NCBI RefSeq assembly: GCF_016901015.1
Contig: NZ_JAFEUP010000001.1
Span: forward strand, 248,001 to 312,000
Source of the DNA: Zestomonas insulae
GTDB lineage: Bacteria; Pseudomonadota; Gammaproteobacteria; Pseudomonadales; Pseudomonadaceae
DNA: 64,000 nt
Direction of reading: 5' to 3'
Translations under genes and position numbers: made by a program
The notes under the pieces: model-generated
Told to the model about the DNA's origin: nothing
Seen by the model: only the letters and a program-made list of their open reading frames with translations
Database searches by the model: none
Shown here: in pieces, positions 25,618 through 35,090 of the stretch
Layout of the letters: every line of letters starts with the position of its first letter
Numbering within the stretch: position 1 is the first letter of the stretch

Positions 25618-26857
25618 GCGCTTTGCTCCTTTTAAGCCACAGATCCGTCACCTGTCGGTTGGCGCTTATCCGATCATAAGGAGCCTCCTCGGGTACCAAC
25701 ATATAGCTCAGTGAACGGCCCTCTTCGTTCTGAGCATATGCTTGCAGCGCTACAAAAAAACCGTCGAGTGCATAGAGCCATATGCCCGTTTCGACACCCG
25801 ATTGCCCTTGTTCCAGCCAATAGGCTTTTGCAGACTGTGGCTGGTTCGTGGCAACCAAGTCCCTGAGCATTGCTTTAAAGTGGTGAGCAGCGAACGGCTC
25901 CACGGCCTCCTCGGACGTTCCCTCGGCTCTGGTTACAGGCTGAGCGGCACGAGACTCTGCTTCCGCAGGGGCGGCAACCTTAGTTTTGGCTTTAGGCAGG
26001 TTGGAAACGAGTTGTTCAATTGCGTCCAACCCCTCTGAAGGTGAGTTACCGGTGAAAAGGTATCCCCCAATCGCTTGCTTACTGGCTGCAACCCAAGCCG
26101 CAGCATTGGGCTGATCGATGAGCGGTTCTAGATCAAAGGAGCCCCCACTCTGTAGGTAAAGGGCAACCTTATGAATTTTCTTGAGCCTTGTATCTTGCTT
26201 ACGAATCTGAATGGTCAGAGTGTCCAAGCGCGCGAGCAGTGCGAGAAGCTCTGCACGGTTATTGCTGACTGCGCCCAGTAAGTCATTGATGAGGACACGA
26301 TTAAGCGCACGATCCCCCTGCGTCAGCGTGTACAAAGAGTCGTAACTAAAGAGGCCAAGTTTTTCGTGAAGCCGCTGAACACGACCAATAACCGATTCGA
26401 CATCCCGAATTCTGTCCGCGATACGGATTGAGTACCCATACCCTGATTCAATAAAGCTTCGCAGCCCAAGGCTCTCTCGGCGAAGATGGACGACAATCTG
26501 TCGAGCTGAATGCCTGACCCGAATATGCTGCTCAGCGGCAGCATCCATTCGCCCGTCCCTTTTGGCGTCAAGGTATCCCTCACAGCCCTCCCTGATCTGG
26601 ATGTAGTTCTCCTCCATATCCGGTGCAAAGCGCTCAGCACCAGGTTTGGTGAGCTGTATACCCAGATTGAGGAGTTCGCCGGACAGGTGGAGAACGCCAT
26701 CCTCCTCGGTGATGAGTTGCTGCCCCAGAAGCCAGGTAAGCCATTTTTTAGGTTTTCCTGCGACCGGAACACCGGAGTCGGCGAGCATCAGATGCTCAAG
26801 CAACTCCGCGTTATCTATCAGAGCCTTCCCCAGGCACTCCCATAGCTCTGCTTTCAC
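25610..26857 (-). CDS. jetA: JetA/MukF-like kleisin subunit of a Wadjet-type system
   Basis: A 415-residue, mainly helical protein. The first ~80 residues look like a winged helix (LITEEDGVLHLSGELLNLGIQL), the middle (~100-260) is a helical bundle with regularly spaced Leu/Arg, and residues ~300-340 form an Ala/Pro/Glu-rich linker before a C-terminal domain ending VTDLWLKRSKAHA. This fits MukF/MksF-type kleisins that bridge the SMC heads. It overlaps JetB-like by 4 bp and JetD-like by 8 bp. Identification rests mostly on size, fold pattern and operon position. Confidence 0.65.
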   Translation of the reverse strand: MKAELWECLGKALIDNAELLEHLMLADSGVPVAGKPKKWLTWLLGQQLITEEDGVLHLSGELLNLGIQLTKPGAERFAPDMEENYIQIREGCEGYLDAKRDGRMDAAAEQHIRVRHSARQIVVHLRRESLGLRSFIESGYGYSIRIADRIRDVESVIGRVQRLHEKLGLFSYDSLYTLTQGDRALNRVLINDLLGAVSNNRAELLALLARLDTLTIQIRKQDTRLKKIHKVALYLQSGGSFDLEPLIDQPNAAAWVAASKQAIGGYLFTGNSPSEGLDAIEQLVSNLPKAKTKVAAPAEAESRAAQPVTRAEGTSEEAVEPFAAHHFKAMLRDLVATNQPQSAKAYWLEQGQSGVETGIWLYALDGFFVALQAYAQNEEGRSLSYMLVPEEAPYDRISANRQVTDLWLKRSKAHA

Positions 26858-27516
26858 AGCACCATTCCTTGCTGCGTTTGCCCATCAACCAGGCTTTCTT
26901 GCTCATCTTGGCTACCCTCGATGTAGTAGTCAGCAATCCAGCCTATAACCTGATGTAGGTAAGCCATCTTTCCAGTTGCAATATAATTAGCCGACTCTCC
27001 ATCGCGCTTAATTACATATCCCGCGTCAGCCATAGCCTTGAGAATGATCGACAATCTATCTTTATTGTCCTTGGCACTTTTGGCGCGGTTGAACATGTCA
27101 AAACTGGCCAAATCCCGCAATCGATCTTTGTAGACCGACTGTTCTTCAATAGCCTCAAGCAAAGCTGAAAAGGAGATTTCATCACCCGGTTCCAAGTGCG
27201 AGTCCGAGCGCCCCGCATGAATGCTGAGCTGGATGAATTCGACACACGGCCTAACCTGGTCCCGGATGCCCACCAGCATTGCTCTAGCCGACTCCACATC
27301 CGCACTGCTATCCAGTTTGGTATAGCGAGCAAAGAAGACGTCCGGGGAGCTTACATCGCCTAAGGCACCTAAGGTCCTGCCCAAAGGCTGAAGGGCGGCT
27401 TCAACTTCCGCCCTAAATACCGGCTCCCCAAGACAGCGAAACAACTCCCGCGAGCGATGAACGCAGATGAACTCACCATTTAGTAAAGCCTCAAGGCAGG
27501 TTCTGAGCTGATTCAT
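26854..27516 (-). CDS. jetB: JetB/MukE-like subunit of a Wadjet-type system
   Basis: A 220-residue protein of the size of MukE/MksE/JetB winged-helix subunits. The segment KDNKDRLSIILKAMADAGYVIKRDGESANYIATGKMAYLHQVIGWI is a typical winged helix. It sits between the SMC-like gene and the kleisin-like gene with ATGA overlaps on both sides, which makes a stoichiometric complex likely. No catalytic residues are expected or seen. Confidence 0.65.
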   Translation of the reverse strand: MNQLRTCLEALLNGEFICVHRSRELFRCLGEPVFRAEVEAALQPLGRTLGALGDVSSPDVFFARYTKLDSSADVESARAMLVGIRDQVRPCVEFIQLSIHAGRSDSHLEPGDEISFSALLEAIEEQSVYKDRLRDLASFDMFNRAKSAKDNKDRLSIILKAMADAGYVIKRDGESANYIATGKMAYLHQVIGWIADYYIEGSQDEQESLVDGQTQQGMVL

Positions 27517-30500
27517 ACAACCTCCATGTCCGCTTCCAGCGCAGCTTCAAGTGCCGCCAACTCTTTGTCTACGGAAGCACTGAATGACTTGACCAAAATA
27601 GTCTCGCCCTTGCTTCCATAGCCTTTAGCTTTCTGGAACATGTAGCGATTCGGAAATTGCCGGAGCAGCTCAGGAGCGCCGCCTGGGAAAGCAGCCATCA
27701 TATGAACCTTGCGACTATTCAGATATTTGACAATGGCGATATAGACCGGAGCATCGAACTTCAGAGCCTCGTCCATTGGCGCAATGATCTGCACATCCGC
27801 GTCCCCACGAAGCAGCTCAAACAGTGAGATATAAATCATCGTGACAATGACGGTTGTGAGACCGTTGCTGCTGATGTCGGCCAACTCCTTGTCGGTCCGT
27901 GCCACCTTTTGATGCCCCTGGTCGTTCACCGAAACCGCTACGTCAAAACACTCCTCAAGATTGGCCGCAAACACCCCCTCAGAAATGTGCTTGGCGATTC
28001 GCGCTATGGCATTGATGAGGTCCTCGGTTGGTAGCGTGCCGGACTCCATCATGCTCCAAACTTTCGCCTGCTTATCGAAGTCGGTCAGGTCGTGCCAGAA
28101 GCCCAGCTTTTGAACCCGTGAAGTGACCAGAAACTCAAAATTCTGAATCTGTGGAAACCCACTCAGCACCTGCTTGGCTTTCTGTGTGGCGTTGGTACCT
28201 AATTTTTTGATTGCGGCATCGAGAGTGCTCAACCTGGCCCTGCCATCTGCTAACTCACTGGCAATGCCTTGAGCCTCCATAATGAGACGTCCCTTGCTCG
28301 CACTATGCCCCCTGCCCAGGTAGTCCATGAACAGATCTGCGGCGAACAGCCAAGCTTCGTCGATGTCGTCTCCGGCCTGGGACGTAGCTTCCCGCCAGAT
28401 CTCATCGATGAACACACTGTGGGTACCTTGCCGTGCTCCCTCGCCCGCGAAAATGCGGCGAATCTCACGACACGTATCAGATCCAACTCGTTGAAGATCC
28501 GTACGACGGCGGATTTGCTTATGGATCTCGTCTTGGACATCACTCACTTTGAGGCCTGGTATAGATTGTCCATCATCAATGGCCGAGAGCCGGGCAAGCA
28601 ACTTGATAGCGCTCGCCATGGACTGCTTGGCATCGGAGTTCTCGCTCATTTCCCCGATGAGCCTCGACCGCATCTTGTTGATGTCGCCCTGCCTAGCTTT
28701 TAACTGTGCATCGGACACTGACCATTCGCGCACTAAACTCTCGCGCTCAATTTCAAGACGTTGCAATCGCGCTTGCCATTCACCGAGCTTCGGCCACTCA
28801 TAGCTCAGCCAAGCCTGGTACTCGCGAACGTAGCCCTCCACATCGTTGGCTTTTCCGAGCTGGCTGCTCAACTCTCCGATCTCACGCTTAAGACGCTCAA
28901 TTTCAGCGGTATTCAGTCCCTCTTTTTCATAAGCCCGGAGACGATCCCGCTCAACCACCTCACGGTTTATCTGCAAGGCACTCACTACCTCTTCAATGAT
29001 CGCCTCGACTTGAGCGATTTCCTGCTGGAGTGAAACCTTCAAATCAGCCAGCTCAATTTCGGCAGAGGTGTTCAGTGCAAACAAATCTCGACCATGCGCT
29101 GCCTTTAGCTCGGCTTCACTTCGGCCAAGCCTACGGACGGCCTCCAACGCTTCATTTTCTGCGGCTTTCAGGGTCGCCAAATGCGCCGTGCAATCCGCGA
29201 CAGCACGCTCAAAAAGCCCGTCAAACGCCGCAACCCTCGCCTCAAGCTCTGATATTGCTTCTGTGGATTTTTTTGCAGCTTCACCATGCAAGAACACAGC
29301 AGACCGGTGCGTGCTTTCTAACTCCCGCGCCTCCGCTGACAGAGTCTCCATCTCCAAAGCAATATCTTGAATGGCTTTCTCTGCCTCCATGATCGCGGCG
29401 AGAATCCGCTCTTCATCGGCAACCATTGGGGAGTCGATACCACCCAGCTCTAGCCCTACCCCATACAAGTCAGCGGCGGCCTGCACCATCACTGGAGCGA
29501 GATCGGTACGCATCAAAATATCGGCTGGAACCAACTTGGCGATATGGGTAGTCCATTCCGGATGATGCGTTCTTAGAAATGTAAGTAGGCTGTCAGGGTG
29601 CGCCTTGCTGAGGGAAACCAGCTCACGCTTACGAGTCTCCGTCTGAATTTTGTGATCTTGTAGTGCCTGGTAGCGCTTGGCAGCCACCTCGCGATCATGT
29701 GATCTTGCCTCAAGAGATATGCGGGCCTTCTCCATTACTTCACTGGCCGCAGCACACGCTTCACGCTGCTCATCAACACGAGCCTGTGCCAGGTTCAGAT
29801 CAGCCTGTGCCGCAGGGAGAACGCTTAAGCTTCTCAGCGACGCATAGATCCCCTGCTGCTTACCCGCACTCTCCTTCGCATCATTTATGCGCAGGGCAAG
29901 AGCCTCTCGCTCCAACTCTTGTGTCTTGGTCAGGTTGTGCTTGTCATTGTTTTGTCGATGCAGAAGCTCGGCGGCTCGCTGGTGATACAGCTCGTTAGCG
30001 GCATCCTTGCGCTTGTTCTGCTGAGTGGTAGCTTGGGTGGCATCTCGCTCAAGCTGAGCAATGCGATCCGAATAAATCCCGTCGATGCTTTTCACTTTGC
30101 TAGTGAGATTTTCGAGGTGCTGCGCTCGCTCGCTCACCTGGGCTTTCAGCATTGGAACCTTGTTTACCAGGTCGCAGAGTTCGCTCGCCCCACGCCTAGA
30201 GTGCTCGGCCTGCTGACGTTCAAGACGCTCGACGTCCTCATTTGCCTGGAGCAGCTTCCCTTCTACTTCCGAAGACACCTTGGAGTGTTTCTGACGTGCT
30301 GCACTGTAGGCTTGCTCATGAGCACTCAAAGCATCGTTGACCTGAACTAATTGGTCATCTAGCAGTTTGTATTGCCCATTGAGTTCGTGAATCAGGCTGC
30401 TCGCCCGATGCTTCTGAATACCCAGCTGGCGAGTGGCGGCCGCGTATCGATATCCCTGCTCTGCCAATAGCTCAAATTTTGGGCGCAACTCTTCGACTTT

Positions 30501-31241
30501 GAGATAGCTCTTATAGCCCTCAATCAGGTCATCCAGGGTCCGTTTGGTCAGCGCGGTGAGCCCCTCGCTGCGCAGCTCGTTTTCCTGGGACAAGATGCCT
30601 GCCATGGTTCCGCGCATGGAGTTGAAGTCACCCTTACTTTCCAACATGGCAAAGATGACGTGGTCGATTGCATGGAGGCTGGTGTGCGGCTGGGCAAGTG
30701 AGAACGTTGGTCGCAGGCTACGAATCAGCTTCACGACCATGCTGTCGTGAACATCCTCAAGTCCCGCGTTAGTGTTGTTCTGAATAATTTTCTTGTAGTG
30801 CAGGCTCGAAAGCTCAGGCGTGCACTCAATCGAGCAGCGGCGCAGATGGTCCTGGATCTCAGCCCCTGGCACCACATCCCCTGATTCAACGTTTCGGAGG
30901 ATCAGCTCCTGATTCCAGGCTGCACGCACAAAACGATAGGCGTAGCCGCTGGAGCTGCGGTGAAGGATGGCGCAGCGAAAGTCGCTGGCCCCAACCTGAT
31001 ACTCGAAAATGACATAGCTTGAGCGCCTGGGAAGGTACCAATCGGCAAATGACACCCGGTTGCCACCGGCCCTCACCACCGAACCTGGCGATGCCCCGAA
31101 AAAGATGGGGATCAGCTTGAGGAATGAAGTCTTGCCAATGGCGTTGGTGCCGTTGAGGCTTGTATTGCCATCCATCCGCAACTCCGCGATGAGTCCATCG
31201 CAGAGCGAGTCAACAAGCACAATTTTTGTCAGCTGGCGCAT
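27513..31241 (-). CDS. jetC: JetC/MukB-like SMC ATPase of a Wadjet-type system
   Basis: A 1242-residue SMC-type ATPase. Walker A is GTNAIGKTS near residue 31-39; the N-terminal head is followed by long coiled coils (~270-480 and ~620-900) around a hinge region near 500-620; the C-terminal head has DISSNGLTTVIVT as a degenerate signature and a Walker B-like VQIIAPMDEALKFDA. The SSNG signature in place of LSGGQ is characteristic of the MukB/Wadjet branch. With the three downstream genes it forms a complex predicted to extrude loops on small circular DNA. First gene of the operon; ATG at 31241. Gene order C-B-A-D differs from the classical A-B-C-D. Confidence 0.8.
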   Translation of the reverse strand: MRQLTKIVLVDSLCDGLIAELRMDGNTSLNGTNAIGKTSFLKLIPIFFGASPGSVVRAGGNRVSFADWYLPRRSSYVIFEYQVGASDFRCAILHRSSSGYAYRFVRAAWNQELILRNVESGDVVPGAEIQDHLRRCSIECTPELSSLHYKKIIQNNTNAGLEDVHDSMVVKLIRSLRPTFSLAQPHTSLHAIDHVIFAMLESKGDFNSMRGTMAGILSQENELRSEGLTALTKRTLDDLIEGYKSYLKVEELRPKFELLAEQGYRYAAATRQLGIQKHRASSLIHELNGQYKLLDDQLVQVNDALSAHEQAYSAARQKHSKVSSEVEGKLLQANEDVERLERQQAEHSRRGASELCDLVNKVPMLKAQVSERAQHLENLTSKVKSIDGIYSDRIAQLERDATQATTQQNKRKDAANELYHQRAAELLHRQNNDKHNLTKTQELEREALALRINDAKESAGKQQGIYASLRSLSVLPAAQADLNLAQARVDEQREACAAASEVMEKARISLEARSHDREVAAKRYQALQDHKIQTETRKRELVSLSKAHPDSLLTFLRTHHPEWTTHIAKLVPADILMRTDLAPVMVQAAADLYGVGLELGGIDSPMVADEERILAAIMEAEKAIQDIALEMETLSAEARELESTHRSAVFLHGEAAKKSTEAISELEARVAAFDGLFERAVADCTAHLATLKAAENEALEAVRRLGRSEAELKAAHGRDLFALNTSAEIELADLKVSLQQEIAQVEAIIEEVVSALQINREVVERDRLRAYEKEGLNTAEIERLKREIGELSSQLGKANDVEGYVREYQAWLSYEWPKLGEWQARLQRLEIERESLVREWSVSDAQLKARQGDINKMRSRLIGEMSENSDAKQSMASAIKLLARLSAIDDGQSIPGLKVSDVQDEIHKQIRRRTDLQRVGSDTCREIRRIFAGEGARQGTHSVFIDEIWREATSQAGDDIDEAWLFAADLFMDYLGRGHSASKGRLIMEAQGIASELADGRARLSTLDAAIKKLGTNATQKAKQVLSGFPQIQNFEFLVTSRVQKLGFWHDLTDFDKQAKVWSMMESGTLPTEDLINAIARIAKHISEGVFAANLEECFDVAVSVNDQGHQKVARTDKELADISSNGLTTVIVTMIYISLFELLRGDADVQIIAPMDEALKFDAPVYIAIVKYLNSRKVHMMAAFPGGAPELLRQFPNRYMFQKAKGYGSKGETILVKSFSASVDKELAALEAALEADMEVV

Positions 31242-31467
31242 ATCCGATCCTTGTATTTCGACTCGCTCGATCCCCCGGGCAAACTACCGATGGGCATAAC
31301 GAGGTCTCAATTGATCATAGCGTCGAGAACCAAACGGACCGTGATCTCGCCCCAAGACGAAATTCGACGGGCGCCTCGACCTAAAGCGGGAACCAGTCCG
31401 ATTGCTCAAGCTGTTACCCTTACCATGAAATCGATGATATGTAGCTTTACACTACACATCCATGCTG

Positions 31468-31485
31468 TTTACATGTACACGTAAA
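31468..31485. promoter_or_regulatory. Palindromic operator between the Wadjet operon and the WYL gene
   Basis: TTTACATGTACACGTAAA is an 18-bp palindrome with two mismatched positions, ending 22 bp before the ATG of the WYL regulator. BrxR/CapW-type WYL proteins repress from such inverted repeats next to their own gene. Another CTTTAC word lies ~25 bp upstream. Autorepression of both divergent transcripts is inferred. Confidence 0.6.
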
Positions 31486-31507
31486 GTTTTCGCACAGAAG
31501 GGATGAC

Positions 31508-32383
31508 ATGAAACGTAAGCAGTCGGTGGAAAGTGTTCGCTGGGATCTGGCTCAGCGCTATCGCCTGATCGAAACCGTGGCCTGGTGGGAGGGACGCCTG
31601 ACCACGGGCCACCTGATGCAGAGCTTCGGCATCAGCCGCCAGCAGGCGTCGAAAGACATCAACAGTTACCTGAACGACTACGCCCCGAAAAACCTCGACT
31701 ATGACAAGCGCCTGAAGGGCTACGTACCGAGCAAGGGCTTTCAGCCCCTGTTCATTGATGACAGCGCGAGCGCGTACCTACACCTACTCAACCAGAACCA
31801 TGAACGTGCACCACATATCGCGGGCCTAGCATTGGCCTACGCGCATACCGAAGTGTTGAACGTCCCAGATCGCTCTGTACGCCCAGAAGTATTGCGGCCC
31901 CTGCTGCGCGCCTGCCGCGAAGGATTACGCTTGGAGTGTGAGTATGTGTCGTTCAAAACACCGGAGGCGGAAACGCGCCTGATCGCACCGCACGCCCTCG
32001 TGTACACAGGCATGCGGTGGCATGCTCGCGCCTACTGCGAAAAAAACCGCGAACACCGTGACTTCGTACTCAGTCGCTTTCGGGGTATTCCAGATGTACT
32101 GGAGGGAAAATCGGAGTTTGGGCGCGATCAGGACGAAGGCTGGAACACCGCTGTAGACGTCATTATTGAGCCCGACTCGCGACTCTCACCCGAACAGAAA
32201 GCATTCCTTGAGTACGAGTACGGTATGCAAGATGGGCAATTGCGGGTGCCCAGTCGAGGGGCACTGGTGCAATACGTGTTGCAGCGCTACCAGATCGACC
32301 CGCACAAGATCCAGTCCAAGGCCAGCGCTCAACAGATTGTCGTGGTCAACCTGGAGGAACTGCGTCCCTGGCTGTATAGCTAG
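31508..32383 (+). CDS. WYL-domain transcriptional regulator (BrxR/CapW type)
   Basis: A 291-residue regulator: N-terminal winged HTH (HLMQSFGISRQQASKDINSYLNDY), a WYL domain around ~120-210 (LRLECEYVSFKTPEAETRLIAPHALVYTGMRWHARAYCEKNREHRDFVLSRFRGI) and a C-terminal WCX extension. This layout is that of BrxR and CapW, repressors that control BREX, CBASS and other anti-phage operons and respond to an infection signal through the WYL domain. It is divergent from the Wadjet-type operon with the palindrome at 31468-31485 between them. AGAAGGGA precedes the ATG. Confidence 0.85.
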   Translation: MKRKQSVESVRWDLAQRYRLIETVAWWEGRLTTGHLMQSFGISRQQASKDINSYLNDYAPKNLDYDKRLKGYVPSKGFQPLFIDDSASAYLHLLNQNHERAPHIAGLALAYAHTEVLNVPDRSVRPEVLRPLLRACREGLRLECEYVSFKTPEAETRLIAPHALVYTGMRWHARAYCEKNREHRDFVLSRFRGIPDVLEGKSEFGRDQDEGWNTAVDVIIEPDSRLSPEQKAFLEYEYGMQDGQLRVPSRGALVQYVLQRYQIDPHKIQSKASAQQIVVVNLEELRPWLYS

Positions 32384-32414
32384 CCTGTTTAATAGAAGAA
32401 GTAATCCCGCGACC

Positions 32415-32516
32415 TTACTCGGCGGAGCCGTAGGCCAAACGGGCGAGTAACAGGAAAACCATACCCATGGCCAGCACAACCAGCGCATGGTCGAACAAGG
32501 TGCCGATGAACCACAT
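32415..32516 (-). CDS. Possible 33-residue single-pass membrane protein
   Basis: The frame MWFIGTLFDHALVVLAMG... ends LLARLAYGSAE. Residues ~9-27 form one hydrophobic helix and GGAG lies 9 nt upstream of the ATG at 32516. It stands alone between the WYL gene and the McrB-like gene. Small membrane proteins in defence islands can be toxins or sensors, but I have no family match and coding is uncertain. Confidence 0.35.
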   Translation of the reverse strand: MWFIGTLFDHALVVLAMGMVFLLLARLAYGSAE

Positions 32517-32831
32517 ACTGTGTATCTCCGATACCGAACAGGGAGTACCAAACACCCTATTCGTGGACGCAGCGCCCGTCGATCTGTCGCCTTTTCGCAC
32601 GTAAGCTTTTCGCGCAGATTCGCCCGACTTCAGGACTAAAGCTCCTCACTCAGCGCCCGGGTGCCTTATCACCAAGCCCAGTTGGGATCCTCGCCAGACA
32701 CGGGTGAAATGAGGGGGTCGATTGACCTAATACCTCGCAGCTAAAACACCACCACACAAACAACTAGTCGTGTTCCTTGACGCAGCCTAGGATGCAGCCC
32801 AGAGATCATTGCAGTCGGAGACTGGGAAACC

Positions 32832-35087
32832 GTGAGCGCAATAATTGGAAGCGATGCCGCCCTGAAGGCGCACCTGGATGCAGTAGTGGCGGGCCCAATG
32901 CAATCGAAGAGCGTCCAGGCTTGGGCGCTCCGGCTGGAAAAATTTCTCGGTGAGGTGCAACAGGCGATTCCCACCCGCCTGCATGAACAAGCATTTCTCC
33001 TTCAGTTGTGGAACCAGAACCCGGTGGCCTCTGCTGGCAGCGGCCATGTGAGGATAGAACCGGCACTGGCTGATACTGCCTTCATCGACTGGTTTGCCAC
33101 CGCTGTTACGGCCACACTGCCGACAGATCCCGCCGAGGCCGAGATTCATCTGATCGAGCTGTATAACGAGCTGCAACGCCGCCTGAGCAAACTGTGCGAC
33201 CGAATTCCCCGACTCAAGCTCAACCGTGTCTTCTGCGCCCTCTACCCGGCGCACTTCACCACCATCGCCAACGTCGGCATGCTCAAGGAATTGCATGTGG
33301 AATTGGGCGGCAACCGGCACGACCACCCGGTGCACATGCACCGTACGATCCGCGACCGTATTGACGCAGTGCTGGACCCGATCCCACAGGAAGACAGTGC
33401 AGCACAAGCCCGACGCGTCTGTTTGTCCTGGTTGCTGTATGAGCGCCTGAACAGCGACAGCACTCCCGAGACGCCCGAGACGCTGCACGAAACCGAGCTG
33501 GGCCTAAAGCCCTTCCCGGCCAGCCTACGGCGCAAAGGCTTGACCTCCTTGGGCGGCGGCTTTCAGACCCTGCTCAGTTTGCTCCCCGAGCTGAACGAGG
33601 GTGTGAGCCGCGATGAGTTCACGGATCTGTTGAAGCAAAACAACCCGAACCTGGCCACCAACAGCGTGGGCACCATGATCAACGTGGTCGCCCGAGACTT
33701 CGATCTGTGCAAGCGCGAGGGCGACACCTATCGGCTGTCTGCACGCGGCACCAATCTGTTGGAAACCCAGGATCCTGATGAGCTGGCTGATCAGCTACTG
33801 ACTCGCATCCTGGGCACCGACCACATCGTGAAAGCCTTGGAAACGGCCCCGCTCACCAAGGCCGAGCTGATCGCGCTCCTGCAAGCTGTCAACCCTGGCT
33901 GGACGACGGCGTTCGCCCCCTCTTCGTTGTTAGGTTGGCTCAACCACCTGGGCGTCATCGAGTCGGGTCCTCACAAGCGCATTTACCTCGCGAAACGGGG
34001 TCAGCGCTGGGCGGAATTGGTCACCTGGAAGCCGGAGTCTCTCCCCCAACCACCGCAGACCGTGGCCGAGCTTCAGGTCGACACAGGGGGCGCGATTCAA
34101 CTACCTACCCCCACGGAACTTAACACTCGGCTTCAGGCGCTGGCAGGCAATCGCCTGACACTTGAGCCCGCGCTGATCAGCCAGCTCCATGCCGGACTGT
34201 GGTTTCATCCTGTACGGCACTTTGCGGTGCTCACTGGCATATCCGGCTCCGGCAAAACTCAACTGGCACTGAACTATGCCCACGCACTGCGCGGCACGTC
34301 TCACGACGAATCGCCGAACGTGCGCATCATTCCCGTCCAACCCGGGTGGTACGACCCCAGCCCATTGCTGGGCTATGTCAATCCGCTTCAGGAGGCCAGT
34401 TACCGCAGCGCACCTTTCCTGGAATTACTACTCCTGGCGGCAGACGATCCAGAAACCCCCTATGTGGCCATCCTGGACGAAATGAATCTGTCCCACCCCG
34501 AACAGTACTTGGCGCCCGTGTTATCAGCCATGGAAACCCGTGGTTGGATCGACCTGCACCAGCTGGGCGAGGACATTACCCCGGTCCCCATGCGGGTACG
34601 CTACCCCGCCAACCTGGCGATCATCGGCACCCTCAACATGGACGAGACCACCCACGGCCTCTCCGACAAAGTCCTGGATCGCGCCTACACCTTGGAGTTC
34701 TGGGACATCAATGTGGAGGCCTTCCCTGGCTGGGCGACCACCACGCTCCCAGAGGGACTGAAGCAAACAGCGAAAGACCTGCTGTCGCAGTTGGTCAAGG
34801 CACTGGAGCCCGTCCGCTTGCATTTCGGCTGGCGGACTATTGATGACGTGCTCAGCTACCTCGCCTTCCAGAGCGCCAGCGCCCAGGTCGATCTGCACAC
34901 GCTCGATCAGGTCGTGTATGCCAAGGTCCTCCCCAAGCTACGCGGTGAAACCTCACAGCGCTTTCAGCAAGCACTCGACGCTGTGCACGCCACGCTGGTC
35001 AAGCACGGCCTGGAGCGCTGCCAGCAGAAGGTCAAGAGTCTGCAAGAGGACTTGGTGGCAACCGGCTCCGCGCGTTTCTGGCGGTAA
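32832..35087 (+). CDS. McrB-like AAA+ ATPase/GTPase of a type IV-like restriction system
   Basis: A 751-residue protein. The C-terminal third is an McrB-type AAA+ domain: Walker A TGISGSGKTQ near 475, VQPGWYDPSPLLGYVNPL after it, Walker B VAILDEMNLSHPEQY near 550, and the McrB signature GTLNMDETTHGLSDKVLDRA near 600. The N-terminal ~450 residues are unlike McrB's DNA-binding domain and contain a winged-helix-like part (~220-430). The nuclease partner starts 3 bp after the stop. Such pairs cut modified or foreign DNA. The start is GTG with GGAGACTGGG upstream. Confidence 0.8.
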   Translation: MSAIIGSDAALKAHLDAVVAGPMQSKSVQAWALRLEKFLGEVQQAIPTRLHEQAFLLQLWNQNPVASAGSGHVRIEPALADTAFIDWFATAVTATLPTDPAEAEIHLIELYNELQRRLSKLCDRIPRLKLNRVFCALYPAHFTTIANVGMLKELHVELGGNRHDHPVHMHRTIRDRIDAVLDPIPQEDSAAQARRVCLSWLLYERLNSDSTPETPETLHETELGLKPFPASLRRKGLTSLGGGFQTLLSLLPELNEGVSRDEFTDLLKQNNPNLATNSVGTMINVVARDFDLCKREGDTYRLSARGTNLLETQDPDELADQLLTRILGTDHIVKALETAPLTKAELIALLQAVNPGWTTAFAPSSLLGWLNHLGVIESGPHKRIYLAKRGQRWAELVTWKPESLPQPPQTVAELQVDTGGAIQLPTPTELNTRLQALAGNRLTLEPALISQLHAGLWFHPVRHFAVLTGISGSGKTQLALNYAHALRGTSHDESPNVRIIPVQPGWYDPSPLLGYVNPLQEASYRSAPFLELLLLAADDPETPYVAILDEMNLSHPEQYLAPVLSAMETRGWIDLHQLGEDITPVPMRVRYPANLAIIGTLNMDETTHGLSDKVLDRAYTLEFWDINVEAFPGWATTTLPEGLKQTAKDLLSQLVKALEPVRLHFGWRTIDDVLSYLAFQSASAQVDLHTLDQVVYAKVLPKLRGETSQRFQQALDAVHATLVKHGLERCQQKVKSLQEDLVATGSARFWR

Positions 35088-35090
35088 GCA

